DNA of 64,000 nt from Cyrtodaria siliqua (taxonomy: Eukaryota > Mollusca > Bivalvia > Adapedonta > Hiatellidae), in NCBI GenBank assembly GCA_037043455.1, contig JAWPHD010011054.1, positions 1 to 64,000 of the forward strand, given 5' to 3'. Position 1 is the stretch's first letter; each line of letters opens with the position of its first letter. This document shows positions 1 to 10,529 of this stretch, piece by piece. The position numbers and the translations under genes are program-made. The notes below the pieces were generated by a model. The model was not told the DNA's origin, did no database searches, and saw only the letters and a list, made by a program, of their open reading frames with translations.

Positions 1-406
1 ATTTTCTTCATTTCTTCCACCTTTTTCATCGTCATGGTCATCAATTCTTCGTTGACCTCTTTCATGTTTGCTTAATTGTATCGTTTACTGTTTAGGCGAG
101 ATTTGTCAATCCCTCGTTCTTTATTTGCTGTTCATGTTTTAATTGTTTAGACTGTTCTTCAGGTGTGTTGATATTGTGGATAAATCCGAGTTCATTGTAA
201 TTTTCTCCGCCTTTAATTCTTCTAGTCGTTTATCAACAATTGTGTTGAAGAATCTGCATTTGATGGTCAATGTTGACACTTTGTTCTAGCAGTTTCTCCT
301 CACTCATACCTCGAGGTACATTTTGGCTTGTGAAGAGACATGAGGTGACCAAGACGGAATAAATACCACGCAATAACAACAGTCCCATACGTATACGCGA
401 CTCCGT
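1..406 (-). pseudogene. C1qDC exon-1 relic (signal peptide plus coiled coil), cut by the window edge
   Basis: Read on the minus strand, this stretch aligns along its length with exon 1 of the intact C1q-domain gene at 27254-27743 (coiled-coil coding region, then the signal-peptide region). It carries several single-base insertions and deletions that break the frame, for example in the segments matching the central coiled coil near 68-105 and the signal-peptide segment near 345. The codon corresponding to the start ATG is ACG (404-406). The 3' end of the exon and its splice donor lie at or beyond the left edge. A good TATA box survives upstream at 457-464. This is a dead or dying paralogue; only the missing sequence to the left could show whether it still has a C1q exon. 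Confidence 0.8.
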
Positions 407-456
407 AATTCTTTACACACTGTGTCTTTATTAAGAGCGCGCAAATATGTGCTCGC

Positions 457-464
457 TATTTATA
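457..464 (-). promoter_or_regulatory. TATA box of the left C1qDC exon-1 copy
   Basis: The minus strand reads TATAAATA, about 50 bp upstream of the former start codon at 404-406. The same box is present in the 59.9-kb copy (59936-59943), while the intact gene has a weaker CTATAACT at this place. Conservation in two paralogues supports a real core promoter. Confidence 0.55.
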
Positions 465-539
465 GTTGATTGTACTATATGCAGCCATTAAAGGGTCCTT
501 CATAAGTTTTTGATCAGTAATACGTATAACGACAATGTC

Positions 540-1800
540 TATTGGTGGTAATTTAATGGATGGCGGTTGTCCGTCGTCCATCGTCCGTCGCTTCCGCCGT
601 TGTCGTCGTTCATTACGTTTGCCTTGTGAACATGATAATAGAGCTTTCATTAATAATCGGATCTTTACCAACACTGGCAAGGTTTCTATATCAATTGAAA
701 AGCTCGAACAAGTTCGAAACCCAACCAGATCGGATTAGTTTCACTGGTGTTATGGCCCTTGATTTGCTGAAAAATGCCATATTTTTGCCTGTGAACACTC
801 TAGCATTTATTATTTGTTCTTTACCAAACTTGCCGAAGATTGTTAATGTCAATGAAAGCTCGAAAAAAATCGAAAACCAGCCAGATCGGATCAGTAAGAC
901 CATAGTTATTGGCCTTGTTTTCTGAAAAATGCCATGTTCTGCCTTATGAGTGCTCTAGCACTTTCATTTATTATTTATCAAGCTCGGTCACGTTTGAAAA
1001 CCAACCAGATCGGATCAGTAACACCAGAGTTACGGTCCTAATGCCATTTTCTGCATTGTGAACACTCTTGCACCTACATTTATTATTTGATCTTTACCAA
1101 ACTTGCATCTATTGTTAGTATCAATGAAAGCTCGAAGTTCGAAAAACCAGCAGATCGGATCAGTAACATCAGAGATATGGTCCTTGAGTTCCTTAAATAT
1201 GCAATATGCTATATTGGGAAACTTGGATCGTGGGTTAAAATCCCACTGGATGCTAACTTTATTTTTTAGCAAGGATGGCCAAAAATGCTGTGTTGTCTGT
1301 CCATCGTTTGTCCGTCCGTCGTTAACGTTTGCTTCAGGGCAATCTAGCCCCTCCATTTTTTCATCCGATCTTACCAAACTTTACAGTTATATATCCACAA
1401 TATCTCGGGCGAATTACTGAACCAGCCAGACTTGATCGCTAATAGCTGAGATACCTACCCTTGAATTTGCAAACATGCATAATATTACCTTGTGGGCACT
1501 TTAGCTGCTCAGTTTGTAATCTGATCCTAACCAAACTTACATAGTAATTATATATCCACAAGATCTCGGAGGAGTTCAAAAACCAGCGAGATCGGACCAG
1601 TATCAACGGAGTTATGGCCCTTGATTTAGTTAAGAATGCTGTAGTTTGCCTCGTTAAGACAACCGGGCCTTCATTTTCCATCCGATCTTTATCACACTTG
1701 ACCAGATTGTTATATCGATTAACGCTTGGACAAGTCGAAAACCAACCAAATCGGAATAGTAACACCGTGATTTAGTAAAGAATTCTGTATTTTGCTTATT
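540..1800. repeat. Degenerate tandem repeat, unit about 155-160 bp
   Basis: Repeated blocks contain 'ACCAGATCGGATCAGTAAC', 'GTTATGGCCCTTGATTT', 'TGTGAACACTCTAGCA' and 'TTTACCAAACTTG' in the same order. The AGATCGGA landmark occurs at about 727, 883, 1007, 1152, 1589 and 1748 (spacings mostly 124-162 bp). The open frames seen here follow the repeat and change frame between units, so this is not taken as coding. A single inverted unit of the same family lies near 60370-60440. Confidence 0.7.
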
Positions 1801-3235
1801 CTATAGGGCCTTCAGTTGGCCTTATTTCAACTAAACCAGCATGTGACCTTTATGGAGACTATAAAGGTTTCTGTAATTAGTAAGCAGACGAAGCTCCCTA
1901 AAATGTACTGGATACCCAAACTTCACAAAATTCCTTACAAAGCACGTTTTATCGCTAATTCTAGTTCATGTACTACGACCAATATGTCAAAACTATTGAC
2001 TTCCTGACTTTCCGCGATTAAAGAACATATTATAAAATATATTGCGGAAAGGCCTTCGAAAACTCAGGAATCAATCTGTTTTGGTCTATCAAAAACTCTG
2101 GAGAAGTTCTTGACAAACTACGGTGTAAGCATTTTCATGCCTATTCTCTAAGCACCTACGACTTTTCTACACTGTATACTACACTACCACATAATCTTAT
2201 CAAAGAAAAATTGCTTCAGCTTATTCAGAAGACATTTGCTAGAGAAGGTACAACTTTTCTAGCTTGTAATAATGTCAGGGCTTTCTTTACTAACGCCCCC
2301 ATTGATAAGTATAATTTGTGGACTTGTACTGATGTTTGCAGAGCCTTATCTTTTCGTCTGGATAACATCTTTATAAGATACGGTAAAACTATTTACCGCC
2401 AGGTTGTTGGTATTCCTATGGATACTAACTGCGCGCCACTTGTTGCATATTTGTTTTTGTACTGTTATGAAAGGGATTTTATGTTGAGTTTGTCACCTGC
2501 TAGCCAAGGTGAAATTATTGATGCCTTTAATAATACTTCTCGGTATCTTGATGACATAATCAATATTGATAATCCGTTCTTTGCTCATATTGTTACTAAC
2601 ATTTATCCACCAGAGCTCACGTTGAATAAAGCGAACAGTTCGGATAGAGTAGCAGCATTTCTCGATCTTCATCTCTCGATTTCAAATGATTGTATTCATA
2701 CTAAAATCTATGATAAGAGAGAGGATTTCAATTGTAACATCGTTAACTATCCACACCTGGATGGAGATGTACCTCGTGCTACCTCATACGGGGTGTATAT
2801 CTCCCAGCTCATTCGATTTGCTAGAGCGTGTAATGATGTTATAGACTTCAATGAAAGAAATCAAGTTATTACAAGTAAACTTCTTCAGCAGGGTTTTCGT
2901 TATCACAAACTACGTAGATCTCTCTCTAAATTCTACCGCCGCAACGAGGACCTGCTGGAAAAGTACAACACCAACCTTAAGACACTTCTGCGACTAGGCA
3001 TATCACAACCCTCATTTTATGGAGATGTGGTCTATACACTTCGAAAGTTAAAAGGGTCTGACGGGTTTCCTGACCGCTTTACAAATTTAATCAGGAAGTT
3101 CCCCAGAAAAGGATATAACCCTTTGGTTTTACAGCGCACTGCATGTTTAGTGATTGACCCCTCTACAGTCAGTCATTACGCTTCACTTTTCACTTGTGCG
3201 ATGACTGGACTACCTCTTGGGACTCTATGATTGTA
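1800..3235 (+). pseudogene. Penelope-like retroelement reverse transcriptase, degenerate
   Basis: Two pieces of one reverse transcriptase are visible. The 5' piece (1816-2007) includes YWIPKLHKIPYKARFI, the finger-region 'P+hHK.P...R.I' motif of Penelope-type and related reverse transcriptases. After a TGA at 2005-2007 and a frameshift, the main piece (in frame from about 2085 to 3230) carries DFSTLYT, then GIPMDTNCAPLVA (motif B region) and YLDDI (the catalytic motif C with its aspartate pair), then a thumb and C-terminal region ending in 'RTACLVIDP'. The motif B glycine (usually PMGTN) is D here. No GIY-YIG endonuclease is seen. The element is non-autonomous. Assignment to Penelope-like elements rests on motif pattern and could be a sister reverse transcriptase lineage. 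Confidence 0.72.
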
Positions 3236-3540
3236 CCTACTGAAACCCCAACTAAGGGAGGTGGGTGCATGAGCTTTCGTCCCTCGGGTTTTCTGGTCGT
3301 ACCCTAGATTGGTTTTCTCTTTAGCTACAACTACTATGGTTGTTCAGTACGATTCTGGATACATCCTGAGATGTTTTATTATTTTGTATGTGTTTCTTTA
3401 GTTAGTTTCTCAGGATGTGTACTTTATTGTTAGAGAATTCCTTTTGATGGGATGTAGTTTTTTTTACACTGTCTTGTCTATTTGGGCGCTGAAGACAGGA
3501 TAATAGCGAGGATTGTGCGCATATAAAATCGATTCAAGCT
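3236..3540 (+). mobile_element. 3' non-coding tail of the Penelope-like element
   Basis: Sequence directly after the reverse transcriptase stop. A related tail without the coding part recurs at 7965-8200 (shared blocks around 'TGATGACTGGAC...GGACTCTATGA'), showing that this non-coding end belongs to the mobile unit. The downstream limit near 3540 is a guess. Confidence 0.5.
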
Positions 3541-3779
3541 AACCAGTGGGCCTTATTGCCTACTGCCCGTTCCAAGTCGGTAACCCTGTCTTCACCACCC
3601 CTTCTTTTGTTTTTTGTCTCTTTCATTATATTTTCAAGTCTTTGTTTGCAGTACAGTGCGGACCTACGATGCATAGAGCGCTCGGACGCTGTGGTTTCTA
3701 TAGGACTATATATCTCATTTTTACAGGGATGATCAGTACCAAGCCTATTTGTACATATCGTCACCGTGTTCCGGTTGAA

Positions 3780-4450
3780 TGAGTTTGGCCGAGTTATGGC
3801 CCTTTAAAGGTTTTAATACATAAACTTTGTTCGGACTAGTCTCCTGATCCCTTGGCTGGATTTTAACGAAACCTTTAAGGGATGATAAGTACCAGGCCTC
3901 GTTGTGCATATCGTCGCCGTGTTCCGGTTGAATAAGTTTTGGCGGAGTTATGGCCCTTTAAAGGTTTTAATACACAAACATTGTCCGGACTAGTTCTCCT
4001 AATAAACCCCTGGCCGGATTTCAACGAGTACCAAGCCTAGTTGCGCATATCATCTCCATGTTCTGGTTTAATTATATTTGACATAGTCCCTTATACACAA
4101 ACTTTATCCGCACTGGTTTTCTTGAACCCTTGATTGATTTTCTTGCGGAGTTGTGGCTCTTTAAAGGTTTTAATACACAAACTTTGTCCGGACTAGTTAT
4201 ACTCAACCACCGGTCGGCTTTCAACACAACTTGGTTGCGTATATCATTGTCGAGTTACAGTTGAATGATTTTTGGCAGGGTTATGTTCCTTTAAAGGTTT
4301 TAATACACAGACTTTCTCTCGACTAGTTCTCCTGATCCCCTGGCCGGATTTCAACTTAAGATGGTCGAGATGATCATTAACAAGCCTAGCTGCGTATTTC
4401 ATCGTCGTGTTCCAGTTGAATGATTTTCGACGTATTCATGGTCCTTTCCC
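3780..4450. repeat. Degenerate tandem repeat with 'CCTTTAAAGGTTTTAATAC', unit about 140-190 bp
   Basis: At least four units start near 3800, 3955, 4150 and 4285. Each contains 'CTTTAAAGGTTTTAATACA', an 'ACTTTGTCCGGACTAGTT' block, 'CCTGGCCGGATTTCAAC', and 'TTCCGGTTGAATGATTTTGGC'. An inverted unit occurs at 60180-60360, next to an inverted unit of the 540-1800 family, so the two families travel together. No coding potential. Confidence 0.7.
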
Positions 4451-4479
4451 CAGTGGGGGAGACATCTGTTTTAATAAAA

Positions 4480-4960
4480 AACACTCTAGTTCTAATTCGG
4501 TATGGTTATTTAGGGACTCGAGGCACAACATAATTATATAAAATGAGTTTTGACCGCCTGTATAAAGATGCCCCTCTACAGGTGTACAACTTGGAGAACT
4601 TGCAGTAATAAGTAATTTATTATAACGGGAGTTTCCGTCTTGTGACGCTAACTCCTTCCATACCCTTTGAGATTTAATGTTCATGTGTGGTGTATTTCTT
4701 TGTTAAGGATGTGTAAATGCACAATAAGTTTTTGTATTTTGGTTCTATCTGCTGGGGCCCCCTAGGACCCAATCGGATAAAAAAACAACACAAAACAATA
4801 ATATCTTATCCAAATGTGAATGCATTTATAAAATGGGTTTTGTCCTAAAGCGTAAAGGGACCCCTGTACATGGATTCAACTTGGGTAACTCGCAGTAATT
4901 TATATGTTCGACTGCCATATTGCTCAATGCAGGGCAAAGGGTTTTGTCATTAGTGCCACA
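4480..4960. repeat. Diverged duplicate pair
   Basis: Two weakly similar stretches (about 4535-4610 and 4830-4900) share 'TATAAAATGRGTTTTG', a 'CCCCTNTACAGG' block and 'AACTTGGRNAACTNGCAGTAAT'. Nothing else is recognised in this segment. Confidence 0.4.
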
Positions 4961-5039
4961 ACAACTAATATTCTCCTTCCCTCATCCACAAACTCCATAT
5001 AGCAAGTAGAGCGATACAGGCCCGCTTGGGCCTCTTGCT

Positions 5040-5330
5040 TTTATTTTATTTTGTTTTTGGGTATAAACATGATAAATAGTATTAATTATGTCAACAGATA
5101 TGTAACAAGGATAGTAAGTAAGAGAAACAAAAATAAACTTTAACCACTGACCGGTGCAAGGTAATACGCTTTTAACCCGTTTATTTTTGTTGTTTCGAAT
5201 ACTGAGCTTGTATGTATCCTTGTAATTGTTTGTTTTGATTTCGTGTTTAGGTTGGCTGTGTTCTGTGAATGCTACATTTCCTGTTCTTCTTATATCCCTA
5301 AGAGAAATAAGGCGACAAGAGGGCATAAGG
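5040..5330 (-). repeat. Dispersed repeat family D fragment
   Basis: Shares with 6120-6330, 6770-7095 and 28030-28200 the run 'TGTCCTTGTAATTGTTTG', a 'GGTTGACTGTGNTC' block and 'GAATGCTACATTTCCTGTTC'. Family D is seen at least eight times in this window in both orientations; its nature is unknown (no ends, tRNA promoter or protein recognised). Confidence 0.55.
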
Positions 5331-5689
5331 ACGAATGCGAGTCCATACTTCTTTAATGTGTTAATGATGTTGAAAATCCGTTTATATTAAGCATTATATA
5401 ACATGATAATGTGATTGTAATAATTTAATATTTCACATTTTATGCTGCTTTGTAGTGTTTACTGTCGTCACTATGTGTAACTATGAACCTATAAGTATGT
5501 TGATGCTGTGTCGTCAGTATACATGTCATGCTTCTACAACCTCTAGACATATATTTGGTTTTGTTCAACCCTCGTATAACATTATAAAGTCGAACAGGAA
5601 ATGAAGCATTCAAGGACCACAGTCCACCAAAAGCACGCATAAAAACAAGCAACACGTTTAAAGAGGACTAAAACATGACAATACAAACA

Positions 5690-5890
5690 TAAAAGGGTGG
5701 ACAATAGCGCTACCGCCTTGAAACGGTCAGTGACAAAAAGGGGCCTCTGGTGGCTTAAACCAGGTTCTAGGGTACACCAAACCTCACTCTTACCCTAGTG
5801 TCATCCCAATAAAACGGGACAGTATAAATAAAGATATCCTCGCCAGGTTATATTCTCTAACAAACAATTAAACCCTTATTGGTTTATTAT
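5690..5890 (+). repeat. Dispersed repeat family D, distal segment
   Basis: Contains 'CCGCCTTGAAACGGTCAGTG', the block 'GGTTCTAGGGTACACCAAA' and 'CATCCCAATAAAACGGGACA'. The same order is found at 8220-8400, 28320-28460 and 33770-33960. Confidence 0.6.
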
Positions 5891-6119
5891 GGTGTTGCTC
5901 TGGCTTCTGCTGAGTTCTTGCTTTGTGGCTTTCTAGGATAATTATTTCCCATTTATATTAAAATATACACGATTATCTTTTTGTTATACATATATTGCCT
6001 ATTAGTGCTGCTTTGTTAGAGGATATAGCATGGTGGGGATATATTTATTTACAATGTATCGTTTCATTGGGAAGACAATATGGTAAGAATATGTTTTTGT
6101 GCTCCCTAGGAACTCCCAT

Positions 6120-6330
6120 CGGCCGTTATGCCACTGACCGTTCCAAGGCGTAGCACTATTGTCAACCTTTTCATGTTTATGATGTCACATACCTTGCTTT
6201 TATTCATCCTTGTAATTGTTCTTGTTTGAGGTTGACTGTGGTCCTTGAATGCTACATTTCCTGTTGTTGTTGTTTCTGTGCGTGTTTGTGGTTGACTGTG
6301 GTCCTTGAATGCTACATTTCCTGTTCTAAT
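6120..6330 (-). repeat. Family D copy with two 60-bp sub-repeats
   Basis: Two tandem copies of a unit of about 60 bp ('GTGCGTGTTTGTGGTTGACT', 'GGTCCTTGAATGCTACATTT'). It is the same unit that is expanded to four copies at 6851-7090. Confidence 0.65.
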
Positions 6331-6349
6331 TTTATATACATTTAGTTGA

Positions 6350-6760
6350 GTTTTTAGATGTATATACTTGTATCGAATCAAGCGAAGACATTGCAAACGA
6401 AGGTGTGAACTTTCTCTATAAACAATACTAAAGTTCGTTCTTACTTTTACGATAGACCTTTGCTTTTCCCCCGCTTCTTTGAAGAGTTTGCGAAAGTAAA
6501 TGATACATTAACCTTAAACAATGTATTGCTGTGGGTGCGAATTGTTCTCGTTAATACTGAAATACCCTTGCAAATTATTTTTTGTTTACAAGGGGATGAT
6601 TTGCTTTAAACATATGGTATTGTCAACTATACAAATGGGTCGGACCAGAACTCATTACGACATCAGTTTCGGCCCTTCCCGATCGGATTATTTATTACAA
6701 TTGTCAGCTGTAAATGATAAGACGTCCCCATATCTGTATGTCCAAAAACAAAAGAATTGA
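6350..6760 (+). repeat. Segmental duplicate of 29220-29640
   Basis: Colinear similarity across about 400 bp with 29220-29640, including 'AACTTTCTCYATAA', 'TTAATACTGAAATAC', 'CATATACAAATGGGTCGG'-type blocks and a shared end 'GTTGAATTG'. Part of the three-way duplication of the region upstream of C1qDC exon 1. No convincing gene. Confidence 0.7.
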
Positions 6761-6850
6761 ATTGACCCACCAACGGCCTTTTTTGCCACTTGGCAAGCCG
6801 GTAGTGTTTGTGATGTCATATCTTGCCTTTTATTCATCTGTGTAGTTTGG

Positions 6851-7093
6851 TTCTGTGCGTGTTTGTGGTTGACTGTGGTCCTTGAATGCTACATGTCCTG
6901 TTGTTGTTGTTGTTTCTGTGCGTGTTTGTGGTTGACTGTGGTCCTTGAATGCTACATGTCCTGTTGTTGATGTTTCTGTGCGTGTTTGTAGTTGACTGTG
7001 GTCCTTGAATTCTACATGTCCTGTTGTTGTTGTTTCTGTGCGTGTTTGTGGTTGACTGTGGTCCTTGAATGCTACATGTCCTGTTCGACTTTT
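6851..7093 (-). repeat. 60-bp minisatellite, four units
   Basis: Unit starts at 6851, 6914, 6974 and 7034 (63, 60 and 60 bp), each with 'TTCTGTGCGTGTTTGTGGTT' and 'CTTGAATGCTACATGTCCTG'. Because 60 is a multiple of three, the minus strand stays open and spells a 20-residue repeat (around TGHVAFKDHSQPQTRTET). It arises inside a family D repeat, so I treat it as non-coding. Confidence 0.8.
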
Positions 7094-7149
7094 ATATCTA
7101 CCTGTTTTTATATAAGCCTCATGAACATAGTATATGTTATTTAGATCCA

Positions 7150-7415
7150 CTCAAGGGAGAGGGGGATGATATATAGGATTCCGGGAACCTACCCTACTCT
7201 TATTAACTAATAGTTTTTATGGGTTTTTGAAGTGTTCTGAGCGTAGACACCGAAACACGGGACCACCCCGAAGTCCGACTGACAAGGCCTAAGGAAAAGT
7301 GTCTTGCCTAAGAACACACCGACGAAACTCAGTGGCTTTGGCGAGGTTGAACCCGGTTCCTCCGGATTACATGTATACCGAGATATTCACTGGGCCACGC
7401 CAGCCTCAATAGATA
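7150..7415 (-). mobile_element. SINE family A, diverged copy
   Basis: Reverse-complement match to the full SINE at 24261-24580: tail side first ('GATTCCGGGAACCTACCCTA'), then the central domain ('AAAGTGTCTTGCCTAAGAAC'), then the tRNA-like head with a B-box-like 'GAACCCGGTTCCTCCGG'. The equivalent copy at 29690-29940 sits in the duplicated segment, so this insertion predates the duplication. Confidence 0.75.
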
Positions 7416-7429
7416 TACTGAACGACTTA

Positions 7430-7700
7430 AAAAGACGCATATAGTTTAATTTCCAAATGTCATCTCATTTGAGGAACAGAATAACAAATTAACAATTTTT
7501 AATGTAAATTGTATGCCATAAATATTTTCCACGTACATTGTGATTTTATAATAGGAAGGTGAAAATGACCTAAAATACATATGGTGTTTGAAAATATAGT
7601 TCTTTTATTTAGAGAGCAGACCTGGATTTTCTCCAACATTATGATACATTCGTAGCTGTAAAGGTCGAACAGGAATTTTTGTATTCACATAACTTCCACA
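7430..7700 (+). repeat. Segmental duplicate of 29975-30380
   Basis: Shares 'TTTCCAAATGTYATCTC', 'TACATTGTGATTT', 'TATTCACARAAYWTCCACAA'-type blocks in order with 29975-30380 and, for the last 100 bp, with 60560-60660. Confidence 0.6.
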
Positions 7701-7719
7701 AGTATAGATATAAAACTCA

Positions 7720-7935
7720 ACAGGAAAAGTAGCATTCAAGGACAACAGTCAACCACAAAAACACACAGAAACAAAGAACAACTATATATAAAATGAATGA
7801 ATGAATGGTGTTTTACGGCACGTCGACACATAAATAGGTCATATTGTGCGCAAAAATTGATAAGAAATGAAGTATTAATTAAAAATTAATGAAATAAATA
7901 AAAGGCAAAATAAGACATCACAAACACAAAAGGGC
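7720..7935 (-). repeat. Family D fragment followed by family B retroposon tail
   Basis: 7720-7785 matches family D ('AAAAGTAGCATTCAAGGACA'). 7790-7870 is the reverse complement of the family B end, with (ATGA)n followed by 'GGTGTTTTACGGCACGTCGA' and 'AATAGGTCATATTGTGCGC'. The simple tetranucleotide tail next to a constant end is typical of a retroposon 3' terminus. Confidence 0.6.
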
Positions 7936-7964
7936 TGTACTGCATGCTTGGTGGTGAACCCTTT

Positions 7965-8420
7965 TTACAGTTCGCCACTATGCTTTCCTCTTTAATTGTA
8001 CGATGACCGGACAGGCTGTGGACCCTATGATGACGCCTACCTAAAGCCCAATGGGACGGTGGCGTTTGATGTTTGTCTATGATTTTTCTTGTCGTGCCCT
8101 TACTGGTTTATTCTCTTGCTGCTCCGGCTTCTGTCAAGTCAGTGAGTACCTTCATTGTGGCTTTCTAGGCCCTTGTTTTTGGTATTATGTTTACAAGAGC
8201 ATATTTGTGTTGTCTGGGAACGGTCAGTGGCAACACATGCCACTGGGGGTCTGAACCGGTTCTCGGGTGCACCAAACCTCACACCTATCCTACGGTCATC
8301 CCAATAAAACGGGACAGTGTAAATAAGGAAATCCCGCCATGAACTATTCTTTTACCAACAAGGCAGCATTAATAGGCAATATAAGTAAGCGTATATACAT
8401 GTATACTATGCTGCTGTTAA
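7965..8420 (+). mobile_element. Penelope-like 3' tail fused to family D segment
   Basis: 7965-8200 matches the non-coding sequence after the reverse transcriptase at 3180-3330. It runs into the family D distal block at 8215-8400 ('AACGGTCAGTGGCAACACAT', 'CCCAATAAAACGGGACAGTG'). The same junction type at 5890-5950 suggests that family D may be a non-coding part of the Penelope-like element. Confidence 0.5.
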
Positions 8421-8960
8421 TCGAATGGTACATAGCTACATTAAATCATTCTTTTCTTAAAATAATAAAACAACACATAACACACCAAATGTTATCCCTC
8501 AAAGTTTCATTATTGACAGATTAAGCGTTTGGCTCAAGCAAGTGAGCAAAATTAGCTCTTGTTTGTGTTTGATGCTTCCAAGGGATCACCTTTTCATTAT
8601 TTATTGACATTCACACTAGCGTTTGTTTAGTGCTGTGTGGCGGCCGTAAAACGTCGCCCAACTACAAATCAATAGTGTTATTATTTACTGGGTCTTTGGA
8701 ATCATCAAGCCATTCCGTGTTGCTTTCAATTAGAATATCGCTTAAGCCGTTGCTAGGAGGCGTGAGAGGTGTTGCGTCTTATAATTACCTCTCATGAACA
8801 TATGAACCCAAAAAACAGTCTGCTACTTTTCTCTCTTGTTTGTGTTTGTTGCTTCCAAAAGATGACCTTTTCAGTATTTATTAGGATGACACATTTTGCA
8901 ATCTCTTTACATTAAATACAGTACTGAAATGACTCATTTTTAAACGGAGCATAACACAGC
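8350..8960 (+). repeat. Segmental duplicate of 30440-30690, interrupted
   Basis: Shares 'TGTTAATCGAATGGTACATA', 'ACACACCAAATGTTATC', 'CGTTTGG.TCAAGCAAGTGA' and 'AAATACAGTACTG.AATG' with 30440-30690. A family E repeat occupies about 8570-8890 between the last two blocks and is absent at 30.6 kb. Confidence 0.65.
8570..8890. repeat. Dispersed repeat family E
   Basis: Contains 'GCTAGGAGGCGTGAGAGGTG', 'CTCTCATGAACA' and 'GTATTTATTRR' in the order also seen at 26296-26540, 26572-26825 and 37901-38060. It lies between two blocks that are adjacent at 30.6 kb, so it inserted after the segmental duplication (or was lost there). Confidence 0.6.
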
Positions 8961-8999
8961 GTGGGACCAATACCGAAATATCTGGTTCTCTGCTAAATT

Positions 9000-9570
9000 G
9001 AACGTTTAACGTGTACGTTTAGTATCACTGGAACCAATACCAGTTGTTCGCAATGTTTATAAATCGGCATCTTTTAGCCATTATTCCCTGTCGGTTTAGT
9101 AGTCCGGGGATCGTGCGTTCTATCCCAGCCAGGATCGAATTTGGATTAATTCTAGAAATACTTGAAAAAGAATACATGTACCGCACGTGACCAGTCCTTC
9201 GGATGAAACTTAAAACCCGGGTCTGCTCTCTAAAATGCACAACAGCGGATAAATAAACGCTTATACGCGCGCCATTATTCTTGGGGTTAGTCTGGCGGTT
9301 AGCCAGCATATGCTAACATTAAATAAATGATGGAAGTCTGTTATATGCATTTATATACGTTGTGTTATAATAATAATAAAGATTAAAGCGAGTGATTTTG
9401 AAAAGAATAAATGCTTTATCTGATAATGAACACAGATGATATCTTCATTCGAAGGTTGTTCTTAAACGGATATGGGAGCCGCCATTTTATGAAATATATG
9501 TCATATTTCTAATAAAAAAGAATAAAAGGAGAACTTTGGAAATCGTTGAACACAATAATTACAACAAATA
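9000..9570. other. No gene seen; weak tRNA-like or SINE trace
   Basis: 9080-9130 has 'GGGGATCGTGCGTTCTATCC', loosely like a B box, but no full head can be built. Otherwise AT-rich unique sequence. Confidence 0.3.
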
Positions 9571-9670
9571 TTGCAGTCTCGGTTTGATTGAGACTGTTCA
9601 TGAATGGTAGTGAAAGGTGCTTGCTACCGTTCACGCCCTCTAGCCCCGGCTTGAGCACAACTCTATATTT
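9570..9670 (+). repeat. Inverted copy of the repeat at 28670-28800
   Basis: 'CTCGGTTTGATTGAGACTGT', 'TCATGAATGGTAGTGAAA', 'TACCGTTCACGCCCTCTAG' is the reverse complement of 28690-28785. The stem-forming GTCTCGGTTTGATTGAGAC resembles the hairpin of family E (GACTCGGTTTTATTGAGTC), so both may be related. Confidence 0.55.
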
Positions 9671-9760
9671 AAAATGCCAATAGTACATAAATGTGAGCCA
9701 TCCGGAAGATGGTATGCATATGACGGTGAACATGGAACCTTCAATGCGGTATTTTCACCC

Positions 9761-9978
9761 CATTCCATGGCCAGCGGGGTATGGTCCCAGATTCTAACAA
9801 AACGCGCTGCCCTAAACGAGTAAACAATAGGCGAAAACAAAATCGAATTTAGCTGGGAGCAGAGGTTACATTCCATGACCAGCGGCATATGGTCCCAGTT
9901 TCTAACGAAACGCTTTGCCCTAAACGAGAAAACAGTTGACGAAATAAACAAAATGGAATTTAGCTGGGAGCAGAGGTT
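9761..9978. repeat. Two tandem 108-bp units
   Basis: 'CATTCCATGGCCAGCGGGGT' begins unit one at 9761 and its variant begins unit two at 9869. Both end with 'TTTAGCTGGGAGCAGAGGTT'. The 108-bp unit keeps the minus strand open, but there is no other sign of coding. Confidence 0.75.
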
Positions 9979-10366
9979 ATGAAGCCTGCGTATCTCAGGT
10001 AACAAAATACTAAATTAAATAGCAGGCAACATATCCTAATGGTGATTAAACAATACTCAGAACATTTAAAGGATGGAATATTGGAACCACCTATTTGAAA
10101 TTCAAGTAAGAAACCAAAAGTATTGGAGAATGTACCACCGATATTTGTAGATATCGGGCTCAGCGATCTCCAAAGATCGGAATGAATAACAGTTCAGACT
10201 GCAAGCACGGGGAGACGTTTTACCACCGGCACACTGCACAGGCAACGCTAATGTGATATATAAACATGAATGAATGGAGAAATTTGGCATATTGATATAT
10301 ATAATTTATTTCAAACCGAAGAAAATCACTGCAAATAAATGCAAAACCCCTTACTTTCAAATATAG

Positions 10367-10529
10367 AGATTATTTAACTGCTGGGATCGATTATAGGGAA
10401 ATCCTTCACGAGATGGTAGACGTGTGGTTCTTTCGACGAACGAGCGTAAGAGAGTGAGTGAAAAAACAAAACACGTCTACCATCGAGTGAAGGATTTCCA
10501 TATAATCGATCACAACAGTTAAATAATCT
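10367..10529. mobile_element. Long inverted repeat / foldback MITE-like element
   Basis: Left arm 10367-10425 and right arm 10471-10529 are near-perfect reverse complements (about 59 bp each). Examples are 'AGATTATTTAACTG' against 'AACAGTTAAATAATCT', and 'GATGGTAGACGTGT' against 'ACACGTCTACCATC'. A 45-bp spacer separates them. The RNA or single strand would form a long hairpin. No transposase. TA-rich flanks (ATAG and CTAT) would fit a TA-targeting element, but a target duplication is not certain. Confidence 0.75.

Noticed and set aside
6830..7150. Secreted repeat protein on the minus strand
   Set aside because: The 20-residue repeats come from a 60-bp minisatellite in a dispersed non-coding repeat, with no signal peptide or exon structure.
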